Below are positions 8,694-16,972 of a stretch of 64,000 nucleotides of DNA, piece after piece. The notes under the pieces were generated by a model. It was given only the letters and a program-made list of their open reading frames with translations, made no database searches and was not told where the DNA came from. The position numbers were made by a program, and so were the translations under genes. Source of the DNA: Paludibacteraceae bacterium (GTDB lineage: Bacteria; Bacteroidota; Bacteroidia; Bacteroidales; Paludibacteraceae); assembly GCA_017450685.1 (NCBI GenBank), contig JAFSTB010000004.1, forward strand, positions 1 through 64,000, in the 5' to 3' direction. The stretch's first letter is position 1. Each line of letters starts with the position of its first letter.

Positions 8694-9659
8694 TTATTCA
8701 TCGCCGAATCCCCAATCGTCGTTGATGGAGATTATTTCTTCTTCTTGTAGCGGTTGTCCGTTCAGCATATCGGGTTGCCATGTGCGAACGTGAATCTTGG
8801 GTTCATCTTCGTTCTTGAAGTCCCATAAGAGGAAGAGGTAGCCGTCGTCGTGGTAGTTGGAAGAGGTATAGCCTTGGTGTACTGTCACGCCATATATATC
8901 AGGGTTGACGGGGTGTCCGCTTATCTGCACATCGTCGAAGGTGACTTTGATATAGGAGTTGTTTTTGAACACTCGGCGCAGTTTGGTCAGGTATTCATTT
9001 TTCGTTTGTTTGGTGTATTCTATTTTTTCTGGCAGTTGCACATCGCTTTTCGTTTGTCTGATCACTTTGCCGGTGATGATGAGCGCATCTTCGCTGAACA
9101 CTTGGTCGAGGAACTGTATGTCTTTGGTGTTGTAGGATGTGCGGAAGCGTTCGGTCCAGTCGAGGATGAGTTGTCGGCGACGCAAGTCTTCCACTCCGCG
9201 GTTGGAGTTCATCACCTGTTTGTAGAGGTTCATATTAAGGCTAAGGTAGAAACTTTCTATTCTGCCTTGTTTGTCGTAACTGATGACAGCCTCTTGATAT
9301 TCTTCTTCGTTGAAGTTTTGAGCCTCTCGCGGCAACATCTGTAGGGAAATGTTTCTTACCTGATAGCCGGTGGCTGTTTGCAGGCAACGCTCTTGTATGT
9401 CGGTTTCGGTGACCATAAAGGGTGAGTTTTCCCACAGCATAGACAGCGATATCTGCACTGACTGTGGCAGGTTGAGCGAACCGAAGTTAGGTGTTCTGCC
9501 TGCTGCTTGGGCATCGTTGATGTCGGTGAGCAGAGCCGAGGTGTTCTTTTCAATCGCCTGTTTAACAGAGTTGTTGCTTATGCCATCGATGATGGTCAGA
9601 CGCACTTGTGCCATCAGTAGCGAAGGTAACAGTGCTATTACAAATAGGTATTTACGCAT
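8694..9659 (-). CDS. Exported protein with an NTF2-like middle region, tubulin-like operon
   Basis: The start at 9659 gives a 321-aa protein with signal peptide MRKYLFVIALLPSLLMA. The in-frame ATG at 9701 would prepend 14 hydrophilic residues and overlap the upstream gene. Around residues 165-200 the stretch SYNTKDIQFLDQVFSEDALIITG is typical of NTF2/SnoaL-like folds (a cone-shaped ligand or protein-binding domain). It is followed by beta strands rich in aromatic residues and the ending NDDWGFGDE. No catalytic residues can be named. The gene sits between two other secreted unknowns in the operon. Confidence 0.8.
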   Translation of the reverse strand: MRKYLFVIALLPSLLMAQVRLTIIDGISNNSVKQAIEKNTSALLTDINDAQAAGRTPNFGSLNLPQSVQISLSMLWENSPFMVTETDIQERCLQTATGYQVRNISLQMLPREAQNFNEEEYQEAVISYDKQGRIESFYLSLNMNLYKQVMNSNRGVEDLRRRQLILDWTERFRTSYNTKDIQFLDQVFSEDALIITGKVIRQTKSDVQLPEKIEYTKQTKNEYLTKLRRVFKNNSYIKVTFDDVQISGHPVNPDIYGVTVHQGYTSSNYHDDGYLFLLWDFKNEDEPKIHVRTWQPDMLNGQPLQEEEIISINDDWGFGDE

Positions 9660-9697
9660 AGTGGTTGTTCTTTCATCGGTCGTAGAGACCGTTAGTG

Positions 9698-10636
9698 TCA
9701 TTTCTTTTTGTTCTCTTTATAGAGAGTGGAGAGGTTGTGAGTGGGTATGAAAGCGTTTATCTTGCAAAGGATAGTGCCTGTTGGTTTATTTAGCAGGTCT
9801 TTGGGTACTAAGGCTGACAAGATGTGATTGTAAGCCAAATCTTTACTTTCAGCCACTATAAGCACTTTCATCGCATCGGTTGTCTCTTGTTCGATGGCTA
9901 CGTAGCATGTCAGTTGTTCGGCAGCGCAGTAGTCAAGCCATTGTTGGAGTGAGACGGTGAATTGTTGTTTTTTGAAGCCGTACAGGCTTTGCGATATACG
10001 CATTTGGTAGTTGCGTTCCAACCCTTGTTGGAAGAGGTTGGCAATGGTATATGCGGCGTAGGCGGTATCGTTAAGATAGACCCATTGGTTGTCACTATCC
10101 TTGAGGAAGAAACATTGGTTGTTGACCTCAGACAGTTGGTAGTGTTGTTTAGGTGCGGTGGCATAGACGGTCTCCGTCACTTTTTCCATACGGTAGGGCA
10201 ATTCCAGTTCTTCGCGTTGAGGTGCTTGCTCGATGTATTGTTGCAGTTGTTTCTCAATCTCGTTTTGCGGCAGTCCTAATATGAGTTCGTATTGGATAGG
10301 GAAGGCTATATGCAGCAGAGTGTCCGTGCCGTTGTTCCAGTAAGCCTCGTATGCTTTGTCATCGTAGCGGATAACGGAGAAGGTGGTGCTGTCTGATGTC
10401 TGATCCAGTCTTTGGAATGAGCCTTGAAGGATGAGGAACTTATCGTCTTTGAGTTTGCGTTCCAGACTAAGGTCAGGGTTCTTCCACTCCCTGCACTCTG
10501 CTATGTACCTTTGGAGGAAGGAGCATATATGCGGGTATTCAGAAGCGCAAGTTATGTCTTTTGCTGCCGCTGACTGTGGCAGCAAAAGACATACGCTTAT
10601 CAATATGGAAAGGATGATATAAGTGTTTGCTTTCAT
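9698..10636 (-). CDS. Exported protein of unknown function in tubulin-like operon
   Basis: The 312-aa protein has a signal peptide ending near QSAAA (about residue 25) and no other membrane segment. The mature part is Q- and Y-rich with several cysteines (CASEYPHICS, CFFL, DYCAAEQLTC, ILC), which suits a disulfide-bonded periplasmic protein. It ends in a lysine cluster (KENKKK). I do not recognise a family. The start codon overlaps the end of the MORN gene by four bases (ATGA), so the two are translationally coupled. Confidence 0.8.
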   Translation of the reverse strand: MKANTYIILSILISVCLLLPQSAAAKDITCASEYPHICSFLQRYIAECREWKNPDLSLERKLKDDKFLILQGSFQRLDQTSDSTTFSVIRYDDKAYEAYWNNGTDTLLHIAFPIQYELILGLPQNEIEKQLQQYIEQAPQREELELPYRMEKVTETVYATAPKQHYQLSEVNNQCFFLKDSDNQWVYLNDTAYAAYTIANLFQQGLERNYQMRISQSLYGFKKQQFTVSLQQWLDYCAAEQLTCYVAIEQETTDAMKVLIVAESKDLAYNHILSALVPKDLLNKPTGTILCKINAFIPTHNLSTLYKENKKK

Positions 10637-11247
10637 CGTCCAATCATTATACTACCTTTGAGGTTGTTCTGCTTGTCGTACCAACGACCTTGCACTAATT
10701 TGCCGTCGTAGAACTCACCCACTATGTAGTCACCCTTGTCCGCTGTTCGTTGTTGCGGGTCACGTTTGTCAATGAGTGTGGACTTAGTATAAGTCATCGT
10801 GCCGGTACCGTGTGGCTTACCGTTTTTCCATTCGCCTGTCCAATTGCCGTAGGAAAGGGAGTTCCCGGAAGTGGCTTTTTTCGGCTCCTGCTTAGGCTCT
10901 TCCACCACAGGCTCTTCCTCTACTTGTGGTTCCACCACAGGTTGTTCCACTATAGGTGTTTCTACCTTAGGTTGTTGAGGCTCCACTTTCTTCTCTTTCT
11001 TTGGCTTCAATACTACAAAGCATACCACGCCGCCGCAGAGAAGGAGCAGGATAAGAGCAATGATAAGCGGCTTGAAATTCTTTTTCTTGGGAGGAGGACA
11101 CTCACGGAGTTCACTTCCACACTCTTCGCATACAAACTCCTTGCGAACAGATATCTGTTGCACTTCTTTTGCCTTACATTTGGGGCAATCATCATTTAAG
11201 CATAGACCGTAACGATAGCGGTCGGATGTAGATTTCCTTTGTGACAT
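10633..11247 (-). CDS. Zinc-ribbon, single-TM, MORN-repeat protein in tubulin-like operon
   Basis: The 204-aa protein has four parts. Residues 16-50 carry paired cysteines (CPKC 21-24, CEEC 40-43) of a zinc ribbon. Residues 58-80 form one strong membrane helix flanked by lysines on both sides. Residues 85-125 are a P/E/V-rich linker. Two MORN-like units follow (YGNWTGEWKNGKPHGTGTMTY near 133, and GDYIVGEFYDGKLVQGRWYD near 172; quoted in part only as family landmarks). The likely role is an anchor or adaptor that spans the inner membrane. It lies 19 bases after the tubulin-like gene and overlaps the next gene by four bases. Topology is inference because both flanks of the helix are basic. Confidence 0.82.
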   Translation of the reverse strand: MSQRKSTSDRYRYGLCLNDDCPKCKAKEVQQISVRKEFVCEECGSELRECPPPKKKNFKPLIIALILLLLCGGVVCFVVLKPKKEKKVEPQQPKVETPIVEQPVVEPQVEEEPVVEEPKQEPKKATSGNSLSYGNWTGEWKNGKPHGTGTMTYTKSTLIDKRDPQQRTADKGDYIVGEFYDGKLVQGRWYDKQNNLKGSIMIGR

Positions 11248-11266
11248 ATTCGTTTGTTTTGTTTAT

Positions 11267-14200
11267 TTACATTTGTGGTGGCATAGGTGGCATTTGTGGA
11301 GCGGAGGTAGGTGGCATAGGTGGCATCTGCGGTGTAGCGGGTGCAAAGAGTGCTTGCAGCTCTGCCACTGTGCCTGCGGCTGCCCAAGCTGCCATCCCTT
11401 CTTTCCATACCATCGTCTGCGGGGTCAGTTGTCTGTTTTTCGCTAACTGTTCGCAGGTGTCATAGTCGTATGGTCCGTATGTCTGTCCGCCTATTGACAA
11501 GTGCAATTGTATCTGCGGTTTTTGTGGCATAGGTGGTACCATTCCTGGCATAGGTGGTGGTACTGCACCGGGTGCCGGTGGCATAGGAACAGAGTTGGTG
11601 GTAGGCATAGTGGCGGCAGGTGCCGACTGAGCAGCGTTGGCTATCTGTTCGGCATTGGGAACAACGAATAGTGAGGGTAATTCTTTACCATCCCCTTCGC
11701 TATGCAGAAGAATAGCATTCTGCAAATCGGTGTTGGCATTGCCCGTTTGCAGGAACTGTTCATAACGCTCTTTGTACGGCTCCATCCATGATAGACAACG
11801 GATAGGATAGCAGTATTGGATGGTGACAATGCTCAACTCGTTCTGGCGAGGACTCTTTTTGTTGATTACTAATTGCGTTTGTGCTGCTCCTTGTGCGAAA
11901 GAGTTGCGGAAAGCTTTTTCCAACTTGTCAGCGAATAGTTTCAGACTCTCGTTCTTATCGGGTGAAGGGATAGAGACGAAGATAACCTTTTTGTTGATGG
12001 AAGCAGGGTTGGTAGGTGAAAGATTGCCTTCGTTGTTACGAACGTGCAGTTGCATCTGGTCGCTGTTGAGGCGCAGATAAACACCACTTTGCTTAACGAT
12101 ATCGAGAGCAAAACGCTGAATGGCTTCGTCAGTGGTCAGTTTTTGCTGCAGTTGGGTAAGGATATTGAGTCCTAACACTTTCTTCGTGCTGTCGGCTTTC
12201 TCTTGGTGCTTTTGTTTAACCACCTCACTCAATCTCACATCAAAGGCATCTTTGATAGTGTCGATAGTGATGTCGTTGGTCAACTCGCCGAAGGTAGTGA
12301 ACTCTTTCTGCGGGAGTATGGATTCGCGAATAAGGAGTGCTGTCTTAGGCATTTCTATCTTGTCTAACTCCAACTCTTCCTCAAATTCTTCCATCACTTC
12401 ATCTTCGCTCACTTCGATGACGGCACCCTTCATGTCCTCTAAACCTTTATTGACCTTACGTTGAGCCATTATAAGGCGTTCGGTCTCTTCAATAGCATCA
12501 TTGATACGTTTACTGAATGCTGCTATATCTTCATCCAGTTTGCTCCATGTAACAAACAGTTTGGCGAGCATCTTGCGGGCGAACTCAAGCGACTCTAATT
12601 GCGTCTTTTGGGTGTAGTAGTCCGTCAGTATCTCTTGGTGCTCTGTGAAAGAGTTGTTGTCGCCGCCAAACACCTTCTTTGACAAGAACCCTTTGTTTGC
12701 CCATTCATTGACGTTAGCCTGACGCTCTTGGTTGATGGCTTCTAATTCTTGTGTGGCTTTAAGCAGTTGTTCGTCAAGGTCTTTCTTCTTGTTTGCAAGA
12801 TATTCGCCGAGCAGACCGCTCACTTTCATCAGTTCGGCTATACTCAACTCACCATCTTTCCATTTGGCAAACAGTTCGTGTTCGATAGTGCGGCGTATCT
12901 CGTTTGCCATCTCAGGGATGACACGCTCTTTGCCTTTATAGAACTCTACAACGCCCACTTTGCGGAATTGTTTGTCGTAGAAGTCGGCAAGGATGTTATC
13001 CAACTCGTTAAGCGGGTTCTCTGCTTGTTTGGCTTCTGATGCATAGTCAATAGCCTTATCGTGCCAGTAGTCGCCAAAGAGCGGATATTTCTTATCTATG
13101 TCAGCTTGAAGGATGGGTGACTCAAGGGTGAGGTGCTTGTCGTCAATCATCCACTTGCCAAGGTTAGCATCATTGAGATATAACTCGCGATAGTCTCTAT
13201 TGGGCTCTTCTGCAATGAAACCAAGGTTCTCACGCCAGTTGTTGTACTTGAACTGATATAGGATCTTCTCGCCGATGGTGTAAGTTATGTGTTTGAGTAT
13301 GCGCAGTTCGGGATACATAACGCGTTTGATACCGAACGAGTTGACTTTCTTTGTGCGGGCAATAGGCTTTTGTCCATCGGTGCCAACATTCTTCGTCTCG
13401 TCGTATTCATAGCGGAAGTCATCCATGTTCTCGTAGGTATATGCACGGATGATATCGTTATTGATATCATCGTCGGAGTTGATGAGGAAAATGCGTGAAT
13501 AGACGAAGTCGCTTACTATCTTTGGCAACTCTTTGAGGGAGTCAATAGTCAAGCCGTTTTCATTAACATTACTGTATATCGTCAAACCGTTAGCCACACC
13601 ACCTGCCACATCTTTGAACAAGTGTGCTTCCCTGCCTGCCGCTGTCACATCTTGCGGGTGGAAACGGTTGGCTTGCAATGCGTTCAACTCGTTGAGAGCA
13701 GCATAACCGTTCTGGTAGTAGCGCCCCTGATCCATATTTGCCTTTGGAAGGTTCATCTCGGGCATCATAGCATAGACAGAGATGATGGCTTCGGGGAAGG
13801 TCTTGCGAGCCTGTACAACGGCATCGATGATTGAACCCGAACCGGTACCGCCTGCCAAACCGGCAAAGATATGTATAGTCAGTGGTTTTTCAGAGTTATG
13901 TGATATAGAATCGCATTTAGCAAAAGCATCTTTCAGGGCATTGACGTATGCCACTGCGTTGGCAGCGAAGAGCAGACGACCGGCACGACGCTTCTGACCG
14001 GCTGCTGCACCCAGATTGCCAATGGCTGACTTAACGGCCTGAACATTATTCACTATTCCCTTCAGGGCAGGATAGTTGTCTATATGATCTAATATATGCA
14101 CCACATCCACCGCCTTGATATTGAGGAACTCGCTTTGGGTGAAGGAAGCATCCATACCCATAACGCGAAAATCAGGACGACCAATGCCCATCATCTCGTC

Positions 14201-14359
14201 CGTGGAGTCAATGTAAAGCAGGGCTACAGGCTGTTTGTCACGGTCTTTAGCATCAGGAAACTCTTCAAACATACGCATCTTAAACGCTTTGAGGATTTTT
14301 CCGCCGGTGCCTCCTAATCCTACAAGGATGTGATTGGAATTGCAAAATGAAGTACTCAT
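11267..14359 (-). CDS. Large tubulin/FtsZ-like GTPase-fold protein with coiled coil and C-terminal GYF_2-like domain
   Basis: The 1030-aa protein starts with a tubulin-superfamily nucleotide fold: glycine loop GLGGTGG at residues 14-20 and the tubulin signature loop GGTGSG at 170-175. The following RYYQNGYAALNEL also fits Pfam 'Tubulin like'. It resembles the FtsZ-like families FtsZl-1/2 proposed for membrane remodelling, not the cell-division FtsZ. Roughly residues 500-680 are charged and coiled-coil-like. Near 915-945 there is a Pro/Met-rich linker, then a GYF_2-type segment (IGGQTYGPYDYD ... MVWKEGMAAW, about 950-1005) and a second P/M-rich tail. It is the central gene of a seven-gene operon with membrane and exported partners. 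GTP binding and polymerisation are inferred from the motifs only. Confidence 0.85.
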   Translation of the reverse strand: MSTSFCNSNHILVGLGGTGGKILKAFKMRMFEEFPDAKDRDKQPVALLYIDSTDEMMGIGRPDFRVMGMDASFTQSEFLNIKAVDVVHILDHIDNYPALKGIVNNVQAVKSAIGNLGAAAGQKRRAGRLLFAANAVAYVNALKDAFAKCDSISHNSEKPLTIHIFAGLAGGTGSGSIIDAVVQARKTFPEAIISVYAMMPEMNLPKANMDQGRYYQNGYAALNELNALQANRFHPQDVTAAGREAHLFKDVAGGVANGLTIYSNVNENGLTIDSLKELPKIVSDFVYSRIFLINSDDDINNDIIRAYTYENMDDFRYEYDETKNVGTDGQKPIARTKKVNSFGIKRVMYPELRILKHITYTIGEKILYQFKYNNWRENLGFIAEEPNRDYRELYLNDANLGKWMIDDKHLTLESPILQADIDKKYPLFGDYWHDKAIDYASEAKQAENPLNELDNILADFYDKQFRKVGVVEFYKGKERVIPEMANEIRRTIEHELFAKWKDGELSIAELMKVSGLLGEYLANKKKDLDEQLLKATQELEAINQERQANVNEWANKGFLSKKVFGGDNNSFTEHQEILTDYYTQKTQLESLEFARKMLAKLFVTWSKLDEDIAAFSKRINDAIEETERLIMAQRKVNKGLEDMKGAVIEVSEDEVMEEFEEELELDKIEMPKTALLIRESILPQKEFTTFGELTNDITIDTIKDAFDVRLSEVVKQKHQEKADSTKKVLGLNILTQLQQKLTTDEAIQRFALDIVKQSGVYLRLNSDQMQLHVRNNEGNLSPTNPASINKKVIFVSIPSPDKNESLKLFADKLEKAFRNSFAQGAAQTQLVINKKSPRQNELSIVTIQYCYPIRCLSWMEPYKERYEQFLQTGNANTDLQNAILLHSEGDGKELPSLFVVPNAEQIANAAQSAPAATMPTTNSVPMPPAPGAVPPPMPGMVPPMPQKPQIQLHLSIGGQTYGPYDYDTCEQLAKNRQLTPQTMVWKEGMAAWAAAGTVAELQALFAPATPQMPPMPPTSAPQMPPMPPQM

Positions 14360-14409
14360 AATTGTGTATTTGTTTGATGGTTAATATGTCTGTATTTTCG
14401 TGTTTCCGG

Positions 14410-14964
14410 TTACGAGCGATGCCTTGTGCGTGCACTTCTGCTGCCGCTTCTCTCGCCGCTTGAGCGAGAGTAAGAGGCTCTGCCTGATGTTCTGCTTGCC
14501 GCACCGTAGCCTTGTACTGCCACTGCCGAAGCCAACCAAAGACCAAGTGCAAAAAAGAGGAAAGCACATAGTCCTGTTATCCATAGATGTACAACAACGC
14601 TATGTCTCTCGGCAGCAATAGTCTCGGGTGTTTTATTCTCACCTAACAGCATCGTTATCCAGTCGCTTATCTCGGGTGAAACAGAGGAAGCCAATTCCGT
14701 TCCGGTGCCGCGCAAGCGGTACTCAATGGAGGATTGGTAAGCGTCCAAGGCATCTTTCTCATTGAGCAAGATACCGAAACGGATATTGAGAATAAGCAGT
14801 ACGAGAGTGACTATAAGAACAGATAGAATACTTTGCCCGTTATGCCTTTTGTTCATTGCGGCTGTAATAAACAAAAACATCACCGCTGCTGCCACAATGG
14901 CAAGAATGATACCGATAATGTAGTAACTCCACGATTGAGATAGAAGTGCTATTGCCTTTTGCAT
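14410..14964 (-). CDS. Three-helix membrane protein, first gene of tubulin-like operon
   Basis: From the ATG at 14964 the product is 184 aa. An upstream ATG at 15069 is in frame but would place the start before the promoter, so it is rejected. There are three hydrophobic helices (about residues 10-32, 43-65 and 122-148) with a loop between the second and third that may lie outside the membrane. The C-terminal tail of about 30 residues is almost only R, S and G and could bind nucleic acid, phospholipid or acidic protein surfaces. No family is recognised. It lies 50 bases before the tubulin-like gene and is plausibly its membrane partner. Confidence 0.8.
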   Translation of the reverse strand: MQKAIALLSQSWSYYIIGIILAIVAAAVMFLFITAAMNKRHNGQSILSVLIVTLVLLILNIRFGILLNEKDALDAYQSSIEYRLRGTGTELASSVSPEISDWITMLLGENKTPETIAAERHSVVVHLWITGLCAFLFFALGLWLASAVAVQGYGAASRTSGRASYSRSSGERSGSRSARTRHRS

Positions 14965-14985
14965 AACAATTGTTTTTTTACGCGG

Positions 14986-15016
14986 CAAAGGTAAAGGAAG
15001 ATTTTGATTGTGCAAA
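14986..15016 (-). promoter_or_regulatory. Consensus promoter of the tubulin-like operon
   Basis: On the minus strand TTTG (15016-15013), 19 bases, then TACCTTTG (14993-14986) match the Bacteroidetes primary-sigma consensus exactly. The predicted start of transcription near 14981 leaves a short leader before the ATG at 14964. It separates this operon from the ribosomal genes upstream. Confidence 0.85.
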
Positions 15017-15065
15017 TTTTTGCGCAATATTATCACGGTAAATAGATGTGTATCAAAACGTACTA

Positions 15066-15218
15066 TCAATTGAAGTATGTTTTTACTTTTTCGTTTTCCA
15101 CTATTTCCTCTTGGAATATGTATGCTCCTGTCTTAGGAGATTTCACCATTTTGATGCATTTGGTGTGATTACGCCCTGCGTTACCTGTTTGCAACGTGGC
15201 GACCGCTTTTTTTGCCAT
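15066..15218 (-). CDS. Small conserved Bacteroidetes protein, DUF4295 type
   Basis: A 50-aa basic protein starts MAKKAVATLQTGNAG and ends KVKTYFN. It lies 47 bases behind rpmG. Position, size and sequence match the DUF4295 family, which in Bacteroidetes regularly follows rpmB-rpmG and is thought to be ribosome-associated. Its function is not established. It contains a single cysteine, so it is not a zinc ribbon itself. Confidence 0.88.
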   Translation of the reverse strand: MAKKAVATLQTGNAGRNHTKCIKMVKSPKTGAYIFQEEIVENEKVKTYFN

Positions 15219-15265
15219 AGTTGTTCTGTTTTGAGCCTGTTGTTGTGTCAGGCATACTTGGTTAA

Positions 15266-15454
15266 TTACTTAATCTCCTTATGAATAGTATAACGTTTGA
15301 GGATGGGGTTATACTTTTTGAGTTCCAAGCGGTCGGGAGTGTTTTTACGGTTTTTAGTCGTAATATATCTCGACATACCGGGCATACCGCTGGCTTTTTG
15401 TTCGGTGCATTCGAGTATTACTTGCACGCGTGCTTCTTTTGTTTTCTTTGCCAT
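15266..15454 (-). CDS. rpmG: 50S ribosomal protein L33
   Basis: The 62-aa protein starts [19 protein letters not shown] and has the L33 landmarks [23 protein letters not shown]. Only one cysteine is present, so this is the zinc-free (C-minus) form. It sits 12 bases behind rpmB in the usual Bacteroidetes rpmB-rpmG-DUF4295 order. Confidence 0.96.
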   Translation of the reverse strand: MAKKTKEARVQVILECTEQKASGMPGMSRYITTKNRKNTPDRLELKKYNPILKRYTIHKEIK

Positions 15455-15466
15455 AGTTGCTCCTCC

Positions 15467-15706
15467 TTACTTGTAAAGATAACCTTTCTCGGCAGCGTTT
15501 TTCAGGGCTGCATCAAGACCGATTTTGTTAATAGTTCTCAGACCTGCTGCACTCACGTTCAGCGAAATGGTACAATCTTGTTCTACCCAGTAGAACTTTT
15601 TGCGGAACAAGTTCACATCGAACGTCCTCTTAGTGTGGCGTTTCGAGTGCGACACGTTGCAACCGCGTGTGGCAGTTTTGCCGGTGATTTGACAAATTTT
15701 TGACAT
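15467..15706 (-). CDS. rpmB: 50S ribosomal protein L28
   Basis: The 79-aa protein has typical L28 blocks: [23 protein letters not shown], then NLFRKKFYW and the [13 protein letters not shown] motif. It is the first gene of a small ribosomal operon with its own consensus promoter just upstream. Large-subunit assembly component. The length is normal for the family. Confidence 0.97.
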   Translation of the reverse strand: MSKICQITGKTATRGCNVSHSKRHTKRTFDVNLFRKKFYWVEQDCTISLNVSAAGLRTINKIGLDAALKNAAEKGYLYK

Positions 15707-15782
15707 AGTTGTATATATTTTTATTTCTTTCTAAAGGAGTGTTTTCGCAACCGCATTTTAGGCTTATATGCGAAAAATCGTG

Positions 15783-15814
15783 CAAAGGTACGACATTTAT
15801 TTTACCCTGCCAAA
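15783..15814 (-). promoter_or_regulatory. Consensus promoter of rpmB-rpmG
   Basis: On the minus strand TTTG (15814-15811), 20 bases, then TACCTTTG (15790-15783). The predicted start lies about 70 bases before the rpmB ATG, which leaves a leader that could hold translational control, although I see no clear structure. Confidence 0.85.
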
Positions 15815-15838
15815 AAAAATGTTACTTTTTATTAAAAT

Positions 15839-16972
15839 TTATTTTGGGGACTTGAATTTTTGCAGTATCATTTCTGCTGCGGTGTCGGCGGCAGGGTTAG
15901 TGCCGAGAAGTTGGCGGATATGCTCATATTGGGCAAGCATATTCAGTCGGTAGGTGTTGTCGGAGAGCAGTCGCAGGGTCTCTTTTTCTATCTCTTTGAC
16001 GTTGAAGCGGTAAGCCACCAACTCTTGTATCACCTCTTTGCCGGGGATGATATTGACCAAGGTGAAGAACGGAATGCTGAAGATAAGAGGTTTAAGAAAC
16101 CCTAAGTATCTGCTTAGTGCCACATAATAGACTGCTGTTTGGGGGCAGCGCAGCAGTGCTGTTTCGAGTGTGGCGGTGCCTGAGTTGACGATAGCGGCAG
16201 TAGCCTCACTGACTGTTTGATAGGTATTGCGAGTGAGTTGTTCGTCGGTGATGAACGATTGGTAGAAGCTGTCTTCTATTCCGGGTGCGGCGGTGACTGT
16301 AATCAGGCATTGTTTGCCATCCTGTTTAAGTCGTTCTTTGATGTGTCGTGCTGCTGTGAGCATAGGTGGCAGGCAGTGACTTATCTCACTTCTTCTGCTG
16401 CCGGGCAGGATGGCAATAAGGTTAGTGTTTTCTTTTTTTGCAGGTTGGTAGGTTTTTTCGAACTCGGTTATGCTATCCATAGTAGGGTTGCCTATGTAGT
16501 GACATTGGTAGCCATATTTGGCGTAGAAGTCGGGTTCAAAGGGGAAGATACCTAAGATGAGGTCGGATAGTTGTGCTATTTTGTGTATTCGCCATTTTTT
16601 CCACGCCCACACTTTGGGTGGTATATAATAGACGATGCGTGTGTCGGGCAGGTGTTTTTTGCAGAACTGTGCCATCTTAAGGTTGAAGGACGGGTAGTCG
16701 ATGAGGATGAGCACGTCGGGTTGTGTTTGCAGCAGTGTTTGTTTGGCTATGCGGAAGTTTTGCAGCACTTTACGAAGGTTGGCGAGTACGGATATAACCC
16801 CCATAAACGCCATATTGCGATAGTGTTGTACGAGTCGGCAGCCTGCTTGTTGCATTTTGTCGCCGCCTAAGCCTATGAAGTGTGCCGCTTTGTCTTTTTC
16901 TTTCAAAACGTGAATGAGGTTACCGGCGTGCAGGTCGCCTGAAGCCTCTCCTGCTATAAGGAAATAGGTCAT
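15839..16972 (-). CDS. lpxB: Lipid-A-disaccharide synthase
   Basis: Joins UDP-diacylglucosamine and lipid X to form the lipid A disaccharide at the inner membrane (GT19 family). From the ATG at 16972 the protein is 377 aa and starts MTYFLIAGEASGDLHAGNL, the standard LpxB opening (GE.SGD.HG). An upstream in-frame ATG at 17041 adds residues unlike the family and lies inside the previous gene. Further blocks are GLGGDKMQQAG, MGVISVL, YYIPPKVWAW, GNPTMD and ILPGSRRSEI. The start overlaps the preceding small membrane gene by four bases. It is the last gene of an envelope operon. Confidence 0.96.
   Translation of the reverse strand: MTYFLIAGEASGDLHAGNLIHVLKEKDKAAHFIGLGGDKMQQAGCRLVQHYRNMAFMGVISVLANLRKVLQNFRIAKQTLLQTQPDVLILIDYPSFNLKMAQFCKKHLPDTRIVYYIPPKVWAWKKWRIHKIAQLSDLILGIFPFEPDFYAKYGYQCHYIGNPTMDSITEFEKTYQPAKKENTNLIAILPGSRRSEISHCLPPMLTAARHIKERLKQDGKQCLITVTAAPGIEDSFYQSFITDEQLTRNTYQTVSEATAAIVNSGTATLETALLRCPQTAVYYVALSRYLGFLKPLIFSIPFFTLVNIIPGKEVIQELVAYRFNVKEIEKETLRLLSDNTYRLNMLAQYEHIRQLLGTNPAADTAAEMILQKFKSPK

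Noticed and set aside
11267..14359. Cell-division FtsZ
   Set aside because: 1030 aa, coiled coil, GYF-like end and no division neighbours; only the nucleotide-fold loops are shared.
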